A stretch of DNA of 64,000 nt, taken from the NCBI RefSeq assembly GCF_025698545.1, contig NC_068565.1, positions 5,704,001-5,768,000 of the forward strand, in the 5' to 3' direction. Source of the stretch: Gossypium raimondii. Lineage: Eukaryota > Streptophyta > Magnoliopsida > Malvales > Malvaceae. The number at the start of each line of letters is the position of its first letter. The stretch's first letter is position 1. The notes beneath the pieces are model-generated. The model worked only from the letters and a program-made list of their open reading frames with translations. It searched no databases and was not told the DNA's origin. The position numbers and the translations under genes are program-made. Positions 24,954 through 36,175 of the stretch are shown here, piece after piece.

Positions 24954-25937
24954 GCATTTGATGAGGAGGGGAAGCCTCCACTCCACCCTTGGCTAACTAC
25001 ATGACATATGCTACAAACTCTCTCATTCATTTTTATTCTTAAATGCCATGCATGGTTTTATTATTAGGTTTTTAATGGTGTAGAGAAAAGGAACAATAAG
25101 AAGTAACCACATACATATAAATGAGCATGTATATTAGAATAGTATTTCATACACTGCTATAATGTTTAATTATGTCTGTTTTATCGAGATTAATTCTTTC
25201 TGAACTTGTGATTGTCATTTTTAATAATCTGAATCCTTCGTTTAAGATTACAATGTATGTTTTTACCATACTCAAAGTTGATTGGTGCCAGTGAAAAACT
25301 TTATTTTCACAATTAAGGTCTAGCTACTATCAAATGTCCGTTTTAAATTGCTATTTTATTATTTTTCTGCACTGGTACCATTTTCTCATAGCTGTCTATC
25401 ATCCAATGATATGTGATGACATAAACAAGAAGACAACAATTTTCAATCAATCTTTTCCTAGATTGCAATATAAATTATCTTAGTGCTTTGTTATATAATT
25501 ATTGAATTTCAACACTTAAAATGTATCACCAATTTAGATTCTAAACACACCAATGCAAGATGCATAATTCCCATCTTTTTAAATATTTCTTCTTTAAAAT
25601 AAAAAAAAGCCTTTATCTCCTCACTTATAATTTCACCCATGGGACGATTCAAATACCATAATACAAATAAATTACCCTTTCTCATAGGTTTAATTATAGA
25701 AATTATATAAATATATTAAATTTATTTTTTTAATGATTAGACAAAAAAACCTTGGAAGGAACTTGTGTGCAAGTATAAATACAAATACATAAATATCTTA
25801 AAGTTTATATAATTTCAAAATATTATAAATATATAACCTTTTATAAACTATTATTATGACAAAAGAAAATTATAAACACAATACATATAAAAATAAAAAA
25901 ATTAAATTTACCATTTTTTTTATAATTTCATTTTGAG

Positions 25938-26300
25938 AAAAAGTATTATGGAAGCCCCTATACTATGAGTCAAATTACATTTTGTTCATTTACTCAAAAG
26001 ATGAGTAAATTAGTCTATGTATATTAGATAAAAAGGCAAACCGATCATTTATGTTAAAAATTTCATTTATTTTAATGTTAATAACCGACATGATAAAATA
26101 ATCAAACAATTACACGTGCAGTGCCATATTTACCTTATGTTGACGTACATGTATCAATTTTAATTTGTTTAATCTAACATTGAAAAAACTAATTTATTTA
26201 TTTTTTAATAAATATAAAATACAATCAGACTATTAATATAACATTTTTTTATAGAATTTTTACCATTCATTTCCCTCTCATTTTTACTCGTTTTAAGAAG
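25938..26300 (+). repeat. One-ended MITE-type repeat fragment
   Basis: It starts AAAGTATTATGGAAGCCCCT then TATACTATGAGTCAAATTAC. The reverse complement of 62340-62375 gives the same opening, so both belong to one family. The opposite end here could not be identified. Confidence 0.5.
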
Positions 26301-26539
26301 AATAAAAACAATTGACCAATCCTAAAGGTAACTTTGTAAGTGTAAGAATCAAGACAGTCAAAGTTTGGTGCAGACTTCACTCTCAGCCCACCACTTGTTT
26401 GAAGGTTGTTTCTTCCACTTTTAATGACCCTAAAAGAACAAACTTTCCCTTAATGATTTTCCCTAGAAAATTCAAGGCTAAAATAGTCAATTCCATCAAC
26501 TTAAAGACAATCCCCCCAAAAAAGAGAACATGCTAACAC

Positions 26540-26803
26540 CCATGCCCCCCGTTGGAACCAGAAAGTAAAGCAAGCTTACACTTTGCTACAGACAAAACAC
26601 CAACAGTTCCTCTTCTTCCTTAAATAATAAACCCTCTCTCTCTTCCAGTAATCTTTCTATCTGTAAAATCTTTGCACCCCACCACTCTACAATCAAACAA
26701 ACAAAACCCCATTATTTCTCTTCTTCATTCATTGACCATCTCTCACACAAAAAAATCTCTGAATTTTTCTTCTTTTTTGGGGTTTGTTCTTCCTGCTACT
26801 GAA
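26540..26803 (+). promoter_or_regulatory. Probable core promoter and leader of the acidic protein gene
   Basis: TTAAATAATAAACC near 26619 could be a TATA element. CCTCTCTCTCTTCC (26631-26645) and further CT-rich tracts look like plant pyrimidine patches and 5' UTR. The inferred leader carries a five-codon upstream reading frame at its end. Confidence 0.4.
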
Positions 26804-26821
26804 ATGGTCACGTCAAAGTAA
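26804..26821 (+). CDS. Upstream open reading frame of five codons (MVTSK)
   Basis: ATG GTC ACG TCA AAG TAA lies 28 bp before the main start codon in another frame. It is the first ATG I see in the probable leader, so scanning ribosomes would meet it before the main start. Its context (GAAATGG, A at -3, G at +4) is good, so it could lower translation of the main frame. Conservation is unknown. Confidence 0.45.
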   Translation: MVTSK

Positions 26822-26849
26822 AAAAAAAAAAAGACCACTTGAAGAAATA

Positions 26850-28925
26850 ATGGATCTTGAGCGACCCCATCGAAGTACTAGCATCAACAACAGTAGCAGC
26901 AGCAGTAACGCAACAAGCACCACGAGCGAGCTCTTCATTTGTTTCACCTCACGTCTTTCTTCTTCGTCAATGAAAATCTCTTCGAAATCCATCCTTAGTC
27001 CTGGTCGTGCTAGGGAACCTTCCCAAATCTCTCTTTCTTCATCGCTCACTAGGAGGTTGAGAAGCAATGGTAGCATGAAAGGTGGCCAGGCTTCACCCAT
27101 GTTTCCAACTAATGGCAAGAAAAGAGGGTGTGCTTTTGAGAACCCTGAGCCTTCTTCCCCTAAGGTTACTTGTATAGGTCAAGTTAGGGTCAAGACCAAG
27201 AAACAAGGCAAAAAGTTTAGAGGTTGCAGATCTAAGAGAAGAGGGGAAGTTAGTTTCAGGAAAGTGGATCATACTAACAATGCCAACAATGGGAGCAATG
27301 GTCTTGAAGCAAGTAGCAGCTTTCATCTTTTGAGCAGCGGTAGTCAACATCATCAGCAACAAGAATGCAAGAAATGGGTTCATTTTCCGGTGACTATTTG
27401 CGAAGCGTTGAGGGCATTCGGGGCTGAGTTTAACTGCTTTTTGCCTTGTAGGCCTTCTTGCATGGCTAACCAAAGGGATAAAGAAGAGAAAAGAGGATCT
27501 AACGAGAGAAATGGGAATGGGAGCTCTTGTGGGGCTGTATTTGCAAGGTGGTTGGTGGCAGTGCAAGAAGGGGAAGGGAAAGGGAGGGAGATTGAGTTGG
27601 TGGTTGGTGGTGGGGAAGATGATGATGATGATGATGATGATGATTATGATGGTGAGAGAAGGAAATGCAGTGAAATGATGAGGAGCAGTCAAAGGAGACA
27701 TGTGTTTGAGGATATTGAAATAAATGATTATTTGGGTGATGAAGAAGAAGAAGAAAAAGGTAGGGTGAGTATCTGTATACCACCCAAGAATGCTTTGTTG
27801 TTGATGAGGTGTAGATCTGATCCTGTTAAAATGGCTGCTCTTGCTAACAAATTCCTGGAAACTCCATTGCCAAAAGATGAACAAGAAGAAGAAGAAAAAG
27901 AAGAGGTTCAAGAGGGTGCTGTGGAAGTGGAAAGAGAAGGAATTGAACGCCAAGAGTTTAGTGAAGTCAGTGAAATGTATGTTTCTTGTGAAGCAACTGA
28001 GGAACAAGAAATCCCAGAAGCTGAAGCTGAAACAGAGGCTGAATCTGTTTTGGTACTAAGGGATGATGCTGAAGTAAATGAAGAAAGTTCAGGAAGAAGT
28101 TCAAATGAAGAAACAATTCTAGAATGTCAAGAACAAGAAATTGAAAGAAAAGAAGAAGACGACCAGCAAGAGTCAACAATAAAAGAAGAAACTTCTCCCC
28201 ATGTTTCATTTTATCTTGACAAGCTTTATGTTGAAGAAAATGAAGGTGGCCTTGAAGAAGAACTGCTACAAGAAGCTGAAGATGAAAATGAAACTGTTAG
28301 TGTTAAAGCGGAGGAAGAAGAATATAAAGCTGCTGTTGAAGAAGAAGCTGAAGAAGAAGAGAGTACAACTTCAACAATAGAAGAGAAAGAAACTGAGACA
28401 ACCCAAGGAAGATCCGAATCCGAATGCCCGGAACCAGAAAGTAAGTCAAAGGAGAGTGAGAGTCAAGAGGATTTGTTGCCAGATTGTTTACTATTAATGA
28501 TGTGTGAGCCAAAGCTGTCAATGGAGGTATCCAAGGAGACTTGGGTGTGCAGTACGGATTTCATAAGGTGTGTACCAGAGAAGAAGAAGAAGAAGAAGCA
28601 GCAGCAGAAGCCAGAAGTCAAACAAAAAGACGGTGGAGATCAACCCAAAGCAAGGATCAGCATTGACCGTAATCCTGCTCCTATTTTGTTACACCCACCT
28701 AGGTCGTCTTGTTCTTTCCCGGCTCCTCCACCAATGGCTACGGCAGCTAAGGGAGGTGGCGGCTGTGGGCCTATGGCTAAAGGGTATGAGTCGTTTGTTC
28801 TCACGCGCTGTAAGTCGGAGCCGAGGAGGTCATCGACCAAGCTTGCACCCGATGCTTGCTTTTGGAAGAATAGGAAGCTCGAGCCGGCTGCACTTGAAGT
28901 TGGCGCGGCTGGAGTTGGTTTTTAA
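26850..28925 (+). CDS. Glu-rich plant protamine P1-like family protein, unknown function
   Basis: Single-exon gene of 691 residues, MDLERPHRSTSINNSS to AAGVGF. The first in-frame ATG is at 26850; no ATG precedes it in the open frame. The N-terminus is Ser-rich. GGQASPMFP (78-86), SSPKVTCIGQVRVKTKK (102-118) and CKKWVHFPVTICEALRAFG (173-191) are blocks I recall from a plant family annotated as protamine P1-like. A run of Asp and long Glu-rich tracts occupy about residues 255-560. LLLMRCRSDPVKMAALANKF lies in the middle, and a similar block FVLTRCKSEPRR, then KLAPDACFWKNRKLE, lies near the C-terminus. No membrane segment or enzyme motif is seen. It is likely nuclear and disordered, but the function is not known. 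The name is historical; the protein is acidic, not a protamine. Confidence 0.8.
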   Translation: MDLERPHRSTSINNSSSSSNATSTTSELFICFTSRLSSSSMKISSKSILSPGRAREPSQISLSSSLTRRLRSNGSMKGGQASPMFPTNGKKRGCAFENPEPSSPKVTCIGQVRVKTKKQGKKFRGCRSKRRGEVSFRKVDHTNNANNGSNGLEASSSFHLLSSGSQHHQQQECKKWVHFPVTICEALRAFGAEFNCFLPCRPSCMANQRDKEEKRGSNERNGNGSSCGAVFARWLVAVQEGEGKGREIELVVGGGEDDDDDDDDDYDGERRKCSEMMRSSQRRHVFEDIEINDYLGDEEEEEKGRVSICIPPKNALLLMRCRSDPVKMAALANKFLETPLPKDEQEEEEKEEVQEGAVEVEREGIERQEFSEVSEMYVSCEATEEQEIPEAEAETEAESVLVLRDDAEVNEESSGRSSNEETILECQEQEIERKEEDDQQESTIKEETSPHVSFYLDKLYVEENEGGLEEELLQEAEDENETVSVKAEEEEYKAAVEEEAEEEESTTSTIEEKETETTQGRSESECPEPESKSKESESQEDLLPDCLLLMMCEPKLSMEVSKETWVCSTDFIRCVPEKKKKKKQQQKPEVKQKDGGDQPKARISIDRNPAPILLHPPRSSCSFPAPPPMATAAKGGGGCGPMAKGYESFVLTRCKSEPRRSSTKLAPDACFWKNRKLEPAALEVGAAGVGF

Positions 28926-30124
28926 GCCAGGATCGCTAGAAAGCAGTAAAAAGTAAAAGAAAAGAAAAGAAAAGAAAGATATTTGTGGTAAACTTTGAAG
29001 TTTTTTATGAGTAAAAAAATCAGTAAATGTTGTAGTTTTTAGTCCTTTTGAATAGTTAAAAAAAAAAATCTTTGGGGTTACTTTTCTTTGTTTTTTCTCC
29101 CTTGTTTTAGGTTCGGTAAAACTGTAAACTCTGTAAAACAGTTATATTTGCTCTTCTTTTTTCAAAAATAGTTGGGGGTGTGATTTTGATTTTAATCTTC
29201 TTCTTTTTTTACTGTTAATGAAATTATTGACAAGCTGATAAAGATAGGCTGAAAAAGGCAATGGACTGGCTAAAGGGTAGACCAAAGATGAAATTTGAGC
29301 CGTTAGATTGGCAACATGGGGGAGACAGTGAAAAACAATGGTCAGAACAAATGATATGATTTGATAGGAACAAAAATTATCAAAGATTTGATGTATTTGA
29401 TTGGATTAAGGATGTTTTCGTAGTCCAAATAAAATAAATCTCTGTCAAATTTATGGTCCTTTTGGGGCTTCATAATAATGGATCACATATTAATGGCTAC
29501 CAATTTGATTAATTTTACAATTTCCATTTGGTTGGAGGTTGAAATGGAAATGATTTTACATTTTAACGAAGACTTTGGTTGTTGGGTCTATCTGATTTTT
29601 TTAAAAAATGTTTTGATTTTATTTAATTTTTGTCTGATTGAATATTTGTTATAGTTGGTCGGACATATATTATTGAACTTGTAATTGTATAATATTTGTA
29701 CTAATGAAAATTTAAAAAAGTTTAGGAAAGTTTAAAATTGGATTAATTTTTAAAATTAGAAACCATAATTCAATAAAAAAATAAAAATATAAAATTTGAT
29801 TAAATTCAAGAGAATTAGTTAAAAAATTCATCAAGTTATTTAACGATTTCAAAAGAAAAATACAAATGATGGAGCATTAGGAAATTACTTGATTTTCAAC
29901 TGAAAAGGACTTCATCAGATAAGATAATTGAACTGCTAATGAATCATGGGGACATGAGTTTAAAAGAAGAAGAAGAAGAAAGAACAGAAAAAGTAAGCAA
30001 AATACAATGCAATTGCAATGTCATCATCAAGCTTCACACACTACAAAATCAGTGCTCAATTTTTTTAACAGGGATTTTTCCCAGCCATTTTGAAATTAAA
30101 GTAGTTGTGCATTTATTTTTGTTA
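28926..30124. other. 3' flank of the acidic protein gene, then AT-rich DNA
   Basis: T-rich 3' UTR-like sequence runs to about 29220. After that I see no gene. A short open frame at 29939 is rich in Glu/Lys codons from an AGAAGA repeat and has no family features. Confidence 0.45.
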
Positions 30125-31270
30125 TCCCCCCCTAATTTCCTCTCTTTATTGTCATATATTATTTCAATGTAAATTACAAAAAAAAAAATCAGTTTAGGGA
30201 AAATGGGTGACCAAATTAAAATAGTGATACCCTAAATGGTTTAGTGTGAATGATAAGAAATGAAAAAGCAGCTAAAAAAGAGAAGATAACATTGAAGACA
30301 AAAGTTAGTCCATTGAGTGGAGGCTTTCATGGGAAAAGAAAGCATATTTTCTTTTCTCTTGGATTATATGCAATTATTCTTTTGTTTTCTAATAATTGAA
30401 CTTTAAAGTCATATCATGGATTGATTCATTTCTTTTCCTTTATTGCCTTACTTTATTTCAACATTTGAAGATCATAAAATTTCAAACTCACTTTTTTGGG
30501 GATTATATTTCATAATGAGATTAAGAAAATTTATTTTTATATGATTATACCAATATAAATATGTTTGATTCAAAGAACGTAAGATTTTATTTTATAATAA
30601 GATTACGGAGATGTAAATTTACAAAGTGGAATATCCTAGATGTACATTACTTTGTTTGGTTATTTTGATGGAATATAAGATTTGAACATTTTGCTAAATT
30701 GTCATTTTTTTATAAAATTTGTTTTTTTTTAAAAATTAGTCTAAATTTCTATGATAAATTATTAGAATTCTTTTTATTACAATTTATATATTAATAAGTA
30801 AATATATGATGTTGAAATAAATTTATAAATTATAATTATAATAATTCATAAAAATGGATGCTTATCAACTATAGTTGTAATTATAATCATAACTAATATA
30901 CTAATAAATAAATCATTAAAGTAAATATAATAATTATAATTTACTATTTTACTTTTAAGAAAAAGAGAATTTTGTTTTTAATTAGGCTTAAATTTTATTT
31001 GAGATAAAAAAATACTAAATTGATTAAAATAATGAAAAAATAAAAATTTAAAATTTAAGATTACACCCATAATATAAGATTTCTTGAAAAAATAAATGAT
31101 AATAAGATTAGCCTATATATTATAGCATCTTGACACTATTTGAGAATGTAAGATTATGGGATGAGCAGAACCCTCCAATATCTAGTAATCATATTGGACT
31201 CCAACTAAATCTAAAGTTGAGCTGGGCTAAACCCTTAAATGGGAGATAAAATCTTCTAACATTATTTTCT
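30125..31270 (+). repeat. Segmental duplication, copy A
   Basis: Three blocks match copy B (40078-42870) in order and orientation: 30145-30480 (GACCAAATTAAAATAGTG, GAGAAGATAACAT, GGCTTTCATGGGAAAAGAAA), 30770-30980 (TTACAATTTATATATTAATA, TAATCATAACTAATATAC) and 31165-31265 (TATTGGACTCCAA). Identity in the blocks is roughly 80-90% by eye. The stretches between them have diverged or been replaced. No gene lies in either copy. Confidence 0.8.
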
Positions 31271-31469
31271 CCATCCACAATACTCAGACTAGAATCGAAC
31301 TTTTTACCACTTAATATAACATGTATTGCTCTATGATATATATCTTTTACCATCATCCAACGAATAAAAAGTTAAAATAAAGAAAGTGATACTGAAATTA
31401 AAATAGTTGTAGATTATTTTTATGAATCATAATTATATTTATATAAAATATAAATACATTAATAATTCA

Positions 31470-32030
31470 TATTTTGTAATCCGATTGTCGGGTTCGAGTA
31501 ACAAGATGCTACATTTGTTGTCGGAGTAACTACACTCAATTATATAGTAAAATGATAATTCAAACATACAAACATGTTATAAACACATTTACAATATGTT
31601 ACATAATCAAATTCGAGCCTTAATCGAGCTTACGAAAGCTCATTTGTTGACCCTAGCACTAAATAGGACTAAATTGTAAATTTTTAAAATTTCGAGTCGA
31701 CGTCATGACATGAGGGAGTTCCTCCTCGTGATGTGACATACTGGATTGGTCTCGTTATGACAACGAGGTTACTCGTCACGCTGTGACCTAAAATCTAAAG
31801 CTTGTCACGACGACCATCGCCCAAGGTCGTGACGTGGACTCTGTTTTGATACAAATTAGGCCATTTGGTACCTACTTCATATCCATCTATCAAACCTTAA
31901 GTTTGGAGCAATATTGCACAATTAAAAATTCATAAAATCAACACAACTACATGCCAAAAATTTTCCTTTAACCATTTCCAATCATTTATTTCAATATAAC
32001 TTCAAATTGACACCAAAACATACCAATTCA
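31470..32030 (-). repeat. LTR-type sequence, probable Gypsy 3' LTR portion
   Basis: On the minus strand it contains CACGACCTTGGGCGATGGTC, GTCATGACGTCGACTCG and ATGTAGCATCTTGTTACTCG near its end, resembling the 3' part of long Gypsy LTRs. It abuts the broken Myb/SANT frame at about 32050, and may be what truncates it. No precise ends or target duplication were found. Confidence 0.5.
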
Positions 32031-32053
32031 ATTTAATAATTCTTATATTTATA

Positions 32054-32413
32054 TATGAGTTCCACACCGCATCTTCAGCAACAACAAGTTGTCTATGCTC
32101 ATCCCAACCAAAGCCGTTGTTATTTTTTCCACTAAGCATGTCATAAACGATTAACCAATCCCTTTTCAATGTCCTAATCCTCGATTCAAGATTAGGTTTA
32201 ACCTTCAACATGGCATGGGGTAAAAATTTTTCTAACATTTTTTTTCATCTCATTTAAATAACCAGCTTTGAATCTCATATCTGCATTAAAGGTTCCAACA
32301 TTGTGCAAGTCGACCATACAAGCAACCAACGTAGCATCTTTTTCTGGAACCCATTTCTTTTTGGCTTCTCGAGAATTTTGGGAAGAAACACTTGATTGTG
32401 AAAAACCTAACAT
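32054..32413 (-). pseudogene. Myb/SANT-like partner protein of a PIF/Harbinger transposon, frameshifted
   Basis: Read on the minus strand: KKWVPEKDATLVACMVDLHN, ADMRFKAGYLNEMKKM, then after a frame change at the T-run 32239-32246, LEKFLPHAMLKVKPNLESRI, RTLKRDWLIVYDMLSG and GFGWDEHRQLVVAEDAVWNS. This is the Myb/SANT-like DNA-binding domain (trihelix-type) encoded beside Harbinger transposases. The domain end is cut off near 32054, where LTR-like sequence starts. The frame change lies in an eight-base homopolymer, so a sequencing error is possible there. Confidence 0.85.
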
Positions 32414-32644
32414 AACTATCTTAAGAAAAAATGCAAATTAAAATTAAGTTCAATATTATGAATCAAAAGGTTAACACTTTATAAAATTATAACACATGAT
32501 GAATCAAAAGAAAATAAATTATAATTCAACAAGTCTAGTACAATACAAAAAAAAAAACAATTCAAACACCACCAAAGTTTTATAAACTAGATACATGAAA
32601 TAACATAAACAAATTAACGTTTACTATTTTTACCCTAAACCTAA

Positions 32645-34054
32645 CTAATTTCTAGATGTTTTCCATTCATCGAACATTTGGTTGGCTAGTTCCATCCTCC
32701 AAGTAGCTCATGCATCCGATGGATGAATATTTACGATATTCGGTTCATCGTCATCTATCACATTACTAGGTAATCCTTCTCCCAACTCTGCTTCAATAGG
32801 ATCAAGACTCATATAGGTTCAAATAAAATTATGGAGCAAACACCATGCAATAATGATTCTATTGTGCACCCCTATAGGATAGAATGATGGACTCCTAAGT
32901 ATTCCCCATCAAAGTTTTAATAACCCAAAACATCTTTCAATAACATTATGCGCTGAAACATGTTTCATATTGAAAAATTCTTCCGGAGTACTTGGTTGGT
33001 AACCCTGACGCCACTCATTCAAATGATATCTTTGTGCTCTAAAAGGCGCAAGAAATCCCTCACAATTTGTGTATCCAGCATCAACTAGATAATAACAACC
33101 TATAAAAAGAAACTATTTATCATGGTTAATTTCCCAAAAAAGTATGATCTTAAAAATTAATTTAAATTCCTTTAATTTTGCACTTTACCATGAGGAACTT
33201 TTAGTCCATGTTTCCTACTAATGGCATCTCGAAGAACCCGTCCATCAACAATAGAACCTTCCCAACCAGTAAAAACATAAACAAAATCCATATCAGGTGT
33301 ACAAACACCTAACATATTTGTTGCTATGTCACATTTTCACGTTTGATATTTAGGTTTATCAACTGTTGGAACCCTAATCTTGATGTGGGTTCCATAGCAC
33401 CTAAGCAATTCTACATCACATGTATAAAACCTCGGGTTAGGATACTATATTTGAATCTATATCAACTAAATTATGTACGAGCTATATATAGAACTCACTC
33501 TGATACCATGAACCATTTCCACCTTGGGTCTGTAGAATTAGCTGTAATTGGCTTTGCCTTTTTAAATAACACATCATGTAAGCGTATGACAGCATTTAAA
33601 ACATTGTGAAATGATCTGCTAACGGTTTCCCCGGGCCTATTAAAGTGATGTTTGATAACTCGATTTTTAAAGTGATGAGAAATGATATGTAAAAACATTG
33701 TCACTTGCTCATCAACAAGTATGTTCCTTGACGACTTCAATCCCCCTAAAGTTTGTAGCATCTCACATAGTTTAAAAAAAGTAATTCTATTCATCCTAAA
33801 AGCAATTCTATTCATCCTAACATGTTCAATACACTCTCGTCACTAGCATATACAAGTCTTTTCACATAATCTCATTTTGCATAAAAATCTAAAATATGGG
33901 ATCTAATCCTTGGTCTATAAGTATGTAGGCTATGGATGACACCCAATGTAACTAAGAACCAACTCGCAACTGTACACATTTGCAACCATATTGTCAATGC
34001 AAGACCAATTCTTTTACGCCTCTCACTTTGTACTATTAAAGGCAGACGAGCCAT
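32645..34054 (-). pseudogene. PIF/Harbinger (HARBI1-like) DDE transposase, inactivated
   Basis: Minus-strand pieces in order: MNRITFFKLCEMLQTLGGLK, HHFKNRVIKHHF, GETVSRSFHNVLNAVIRLHD, YGTHIKIRVPTVDKPKYQT, DIATNMLGVCTPDMDFVYVF, GWEGSIVDGRVLRDA, GCYYLVDAGYTNCEGFLAPF, SAHNVIERCFGLLK and HNRIIIAWCLLHNF. The second catalytic Asp (VDAGYTN) and the Glu (NVIERCFG) are present. The first Asp, normally just before G-T-H, is lost through a small deletion at about 33400, and in-frame stops follow. It is related to HARBI1 and ANTAGONIST OF LHP1 proteins, but cannot be functional. Confidence 0.9.
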
Positions 34055-34796
34055 TACTGCAAGATATTAAAGTGTTACATATCTTTAAATTGTAGTAAAA
34101 GGGTCACATTTCTCCAATACTAATTTCAATAACAGTAAAACAAAATCAAAGAATTTAATTGCCAAAGAACTTATAGTGATTCAGTGAATACAAGATGCTC
34201 AACTGTGGATGGAGGAAGCAAACAAATAAGCCAAAGAAGAAGAGGAAGCAATAACAAACTGTCAAAGAAAAATGAACAATACACATTAAGAATCTTTACA
34301 AAGCACAAAATAGAAATTACAACTATCTTTGCAAGTAAAAAACTTGAAATTTATTTCTTTATCAATCACCCAAAAAAGAAAAAAAAGAAAGAAAAGAAAA
34401 GAATGTGTTTTTGTGGATTTGATTAATTGATGACTAATGTTTAATAATTATTTTTTAAAATACCCATTTAATACATCCACATCCAAATTACATAATTTCC
34501 AACTCTACAGAAATATACATATATTATATGAATTTTTTTAAAAAGTCATCCTATTTAATACGTCAAGCTTAAAACAGGACTGAGAAGTAAGAAAAGAACC
34601 ACAGATGGATAAAGGAAAAATAAGAGAGAGTGTAACATAAGGTAAAAGCAATTGTTAGATTAGCCAAGGTGACTCAAAAACAGCTTATTGAATAAAGATG
34701 TAGGATGAAAAGGAAAATTAGGAAGATAAATCTAACTTAAGAAATGGAATTGGAAAGTAAATAATTTGTCACAGTAAATATTTATTTTTCAAAAGG
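34055..34796. other. AT-rich DNA between the transposase and the transporter fragment
   Basis: Presumed 5' side of the Harbinger element. The A-rich open frame at 34184-34426 has no family features. No terminal repeat is visible here. Confidence 0.4.
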
Positions 34797-35342
34797 TTAA
34801 ATTGATGGGAAAAGCTTGTTAAGTCTAAAGGGTAGTGCATAGAATTCATCATTCCTAACATTTGATTTGTAAAAGCAAAACTTTTCCCACCAGTTCAATC
34901 CAACGTCCTTTCTGCTTTCATCATTTTTTCGACAAAGTGTTAAATCAAAGAATAAAACAACAAAAGCAGCAACTGTTGTATGAGACATAAAAAGATCACA
35001 ACCACTTTGTCACTGAATTGCATTTCATTAGGAAAGAAAATTGTTCAGTTGCTAATAAACAGAGAGTGATTAATTTATTACAAATTGTTCAATTTGGAGC
35101 ATCATATCTCTATATATACCTAGGGGCATGTGTTGAAAAATGTCAGATATGGATATTTCAAGGAAGCCTAATACGAATTTTGTTTTGAATCTATTCAAGT
35201 TACAAAACTGAAGAAAGCTAAGACCAGCAGAAGAGACAAAGTTGAAGAGAACACAATATACAGCTGCCACAATTGGTAATGGTACAGAAGCTGAAAAAAG
35301 GCTCAAATTGGTAAGAGCCCGTTGCCAAACATACCTCCTCAA
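34797..35342 (-). pseudogene. 3' fragment of a nucleobase-ascorbate transporter (NAT) gene
   Basis: Two exon-like pieces on the minus strand. Exon 35342-35120 reads LFSASVPLPIVAAVYCVLFN, FVSSAGLSFLQFCNLNRFKT and KFVLGFLEISISDIFQ, matching the last transmembrane region of NAT (NCS2) uracil/xanthine/ascorbate permeases. After donor CTAG|GTATAT and acceptor ACAACAG, exon 34972-34797 reads VAAFVVLFFDLTLCRKNDES, GLNWWEKF and NDEFYALPFRLNKLFPSI then stop, the conserved NAT C-terminus. The junction keeps the frame (1+2 bases), but about 20-30 residues usually found between are missing. The first roughly 350-400 residues of the family are absent, so it is a fragment. It lies between the Harbinger transposase and a Harbinger-like terminal sequence. 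Confidence 0.85.
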
Positions 35343-36175
35343 ACACTAGAATAAATGCATCAAATGCATTCACATAAAACCAAACAAGTCCCAAATGGGT
35401 GTGATGTCAAAAAATTAACCTTATCATTTTTCTCTTAAAAGTCCAAATACAGAAGATTTAGCACTAAAGTAAGCTACAACAATCTTGGAAAAAGAGTACA
35501 TTGGAAGCTTGGAGACTCTTACAAAGTCTATGATCCTCTTTTGCTAGACTAATCAACCAAAACTTTTTTTACATGGAAACACAACAAGCAAAACAAAGGG
35601 ACAAGTGAAATTAAAAAAGTTCATCCTAAAACAGACATAAAATTAAGATTTTGCACAGTCAAAACATTTATATTAAGTTCCCTTAAAGAAACAAATATTT
35701 TAAAAATTATATACAAATTCCTCATGTAAAGAAGCATGACACAAAAATGTTAAGAAGCATGACACAAAAGTGTAAACCAAGTGTGAGACCAACTTTTTAA
35801 ATGTTTTTCTATCCAATTACATGCTATTTTGCTGTTGTGGTTTCTTCTTGTGTTTGCACCTGTGATAGAACTTGCAATTGCAGACGCCTGTTTATTATAT
35901 ATACATATGTGTTGTTCAAAAGGGATCTATTTTTGGATATTTAAGGTTAAATCTAAACATGTAAGAGAGCCAAGAATAGAGCATAAAAATAAAAACCAAC
36001 TTGCCAACATTTACTCAAGAAATGTATGAAAAAGTTAAACACGCTGTCTTGTTGTGTCATTTGGTTATTCTATAATCAAGCAAATTAATGGGTCAGAAAT
36101 AGTGGTTACCCAAGCAATGCTTGCTTGCAACTATCTCTCAACGTGCCTTTCGCTTTGTATGTTGGTATACGCATG
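35343..36175. other. AT-rich DNA upstream of the transporter fragment
   Basis: I looked for missing N-terminal transporter exons on the minus strand and saw none. A 13-bp motif GAAGCATGACACA is repeated at 35732 and 35756. No other feature is seen. Confidence 0.45.

Noticed and set aside
26784-26849. Extension of the acidic protein upstream of 26850
   Set aside because: The open frame continues upstream but without an ATG. A TTG start is not expected in a plant gene, so 26850 was chosen.
27093-28007. Long open frame of 304 codons on the minus strand
   Set aside because: It is the antisense shadow of the Glu-rich plus-strand gene. Its poly-Phe, poly-Ile and Leu runs mirror GAA/GAT repeats, and there are no family motifs.
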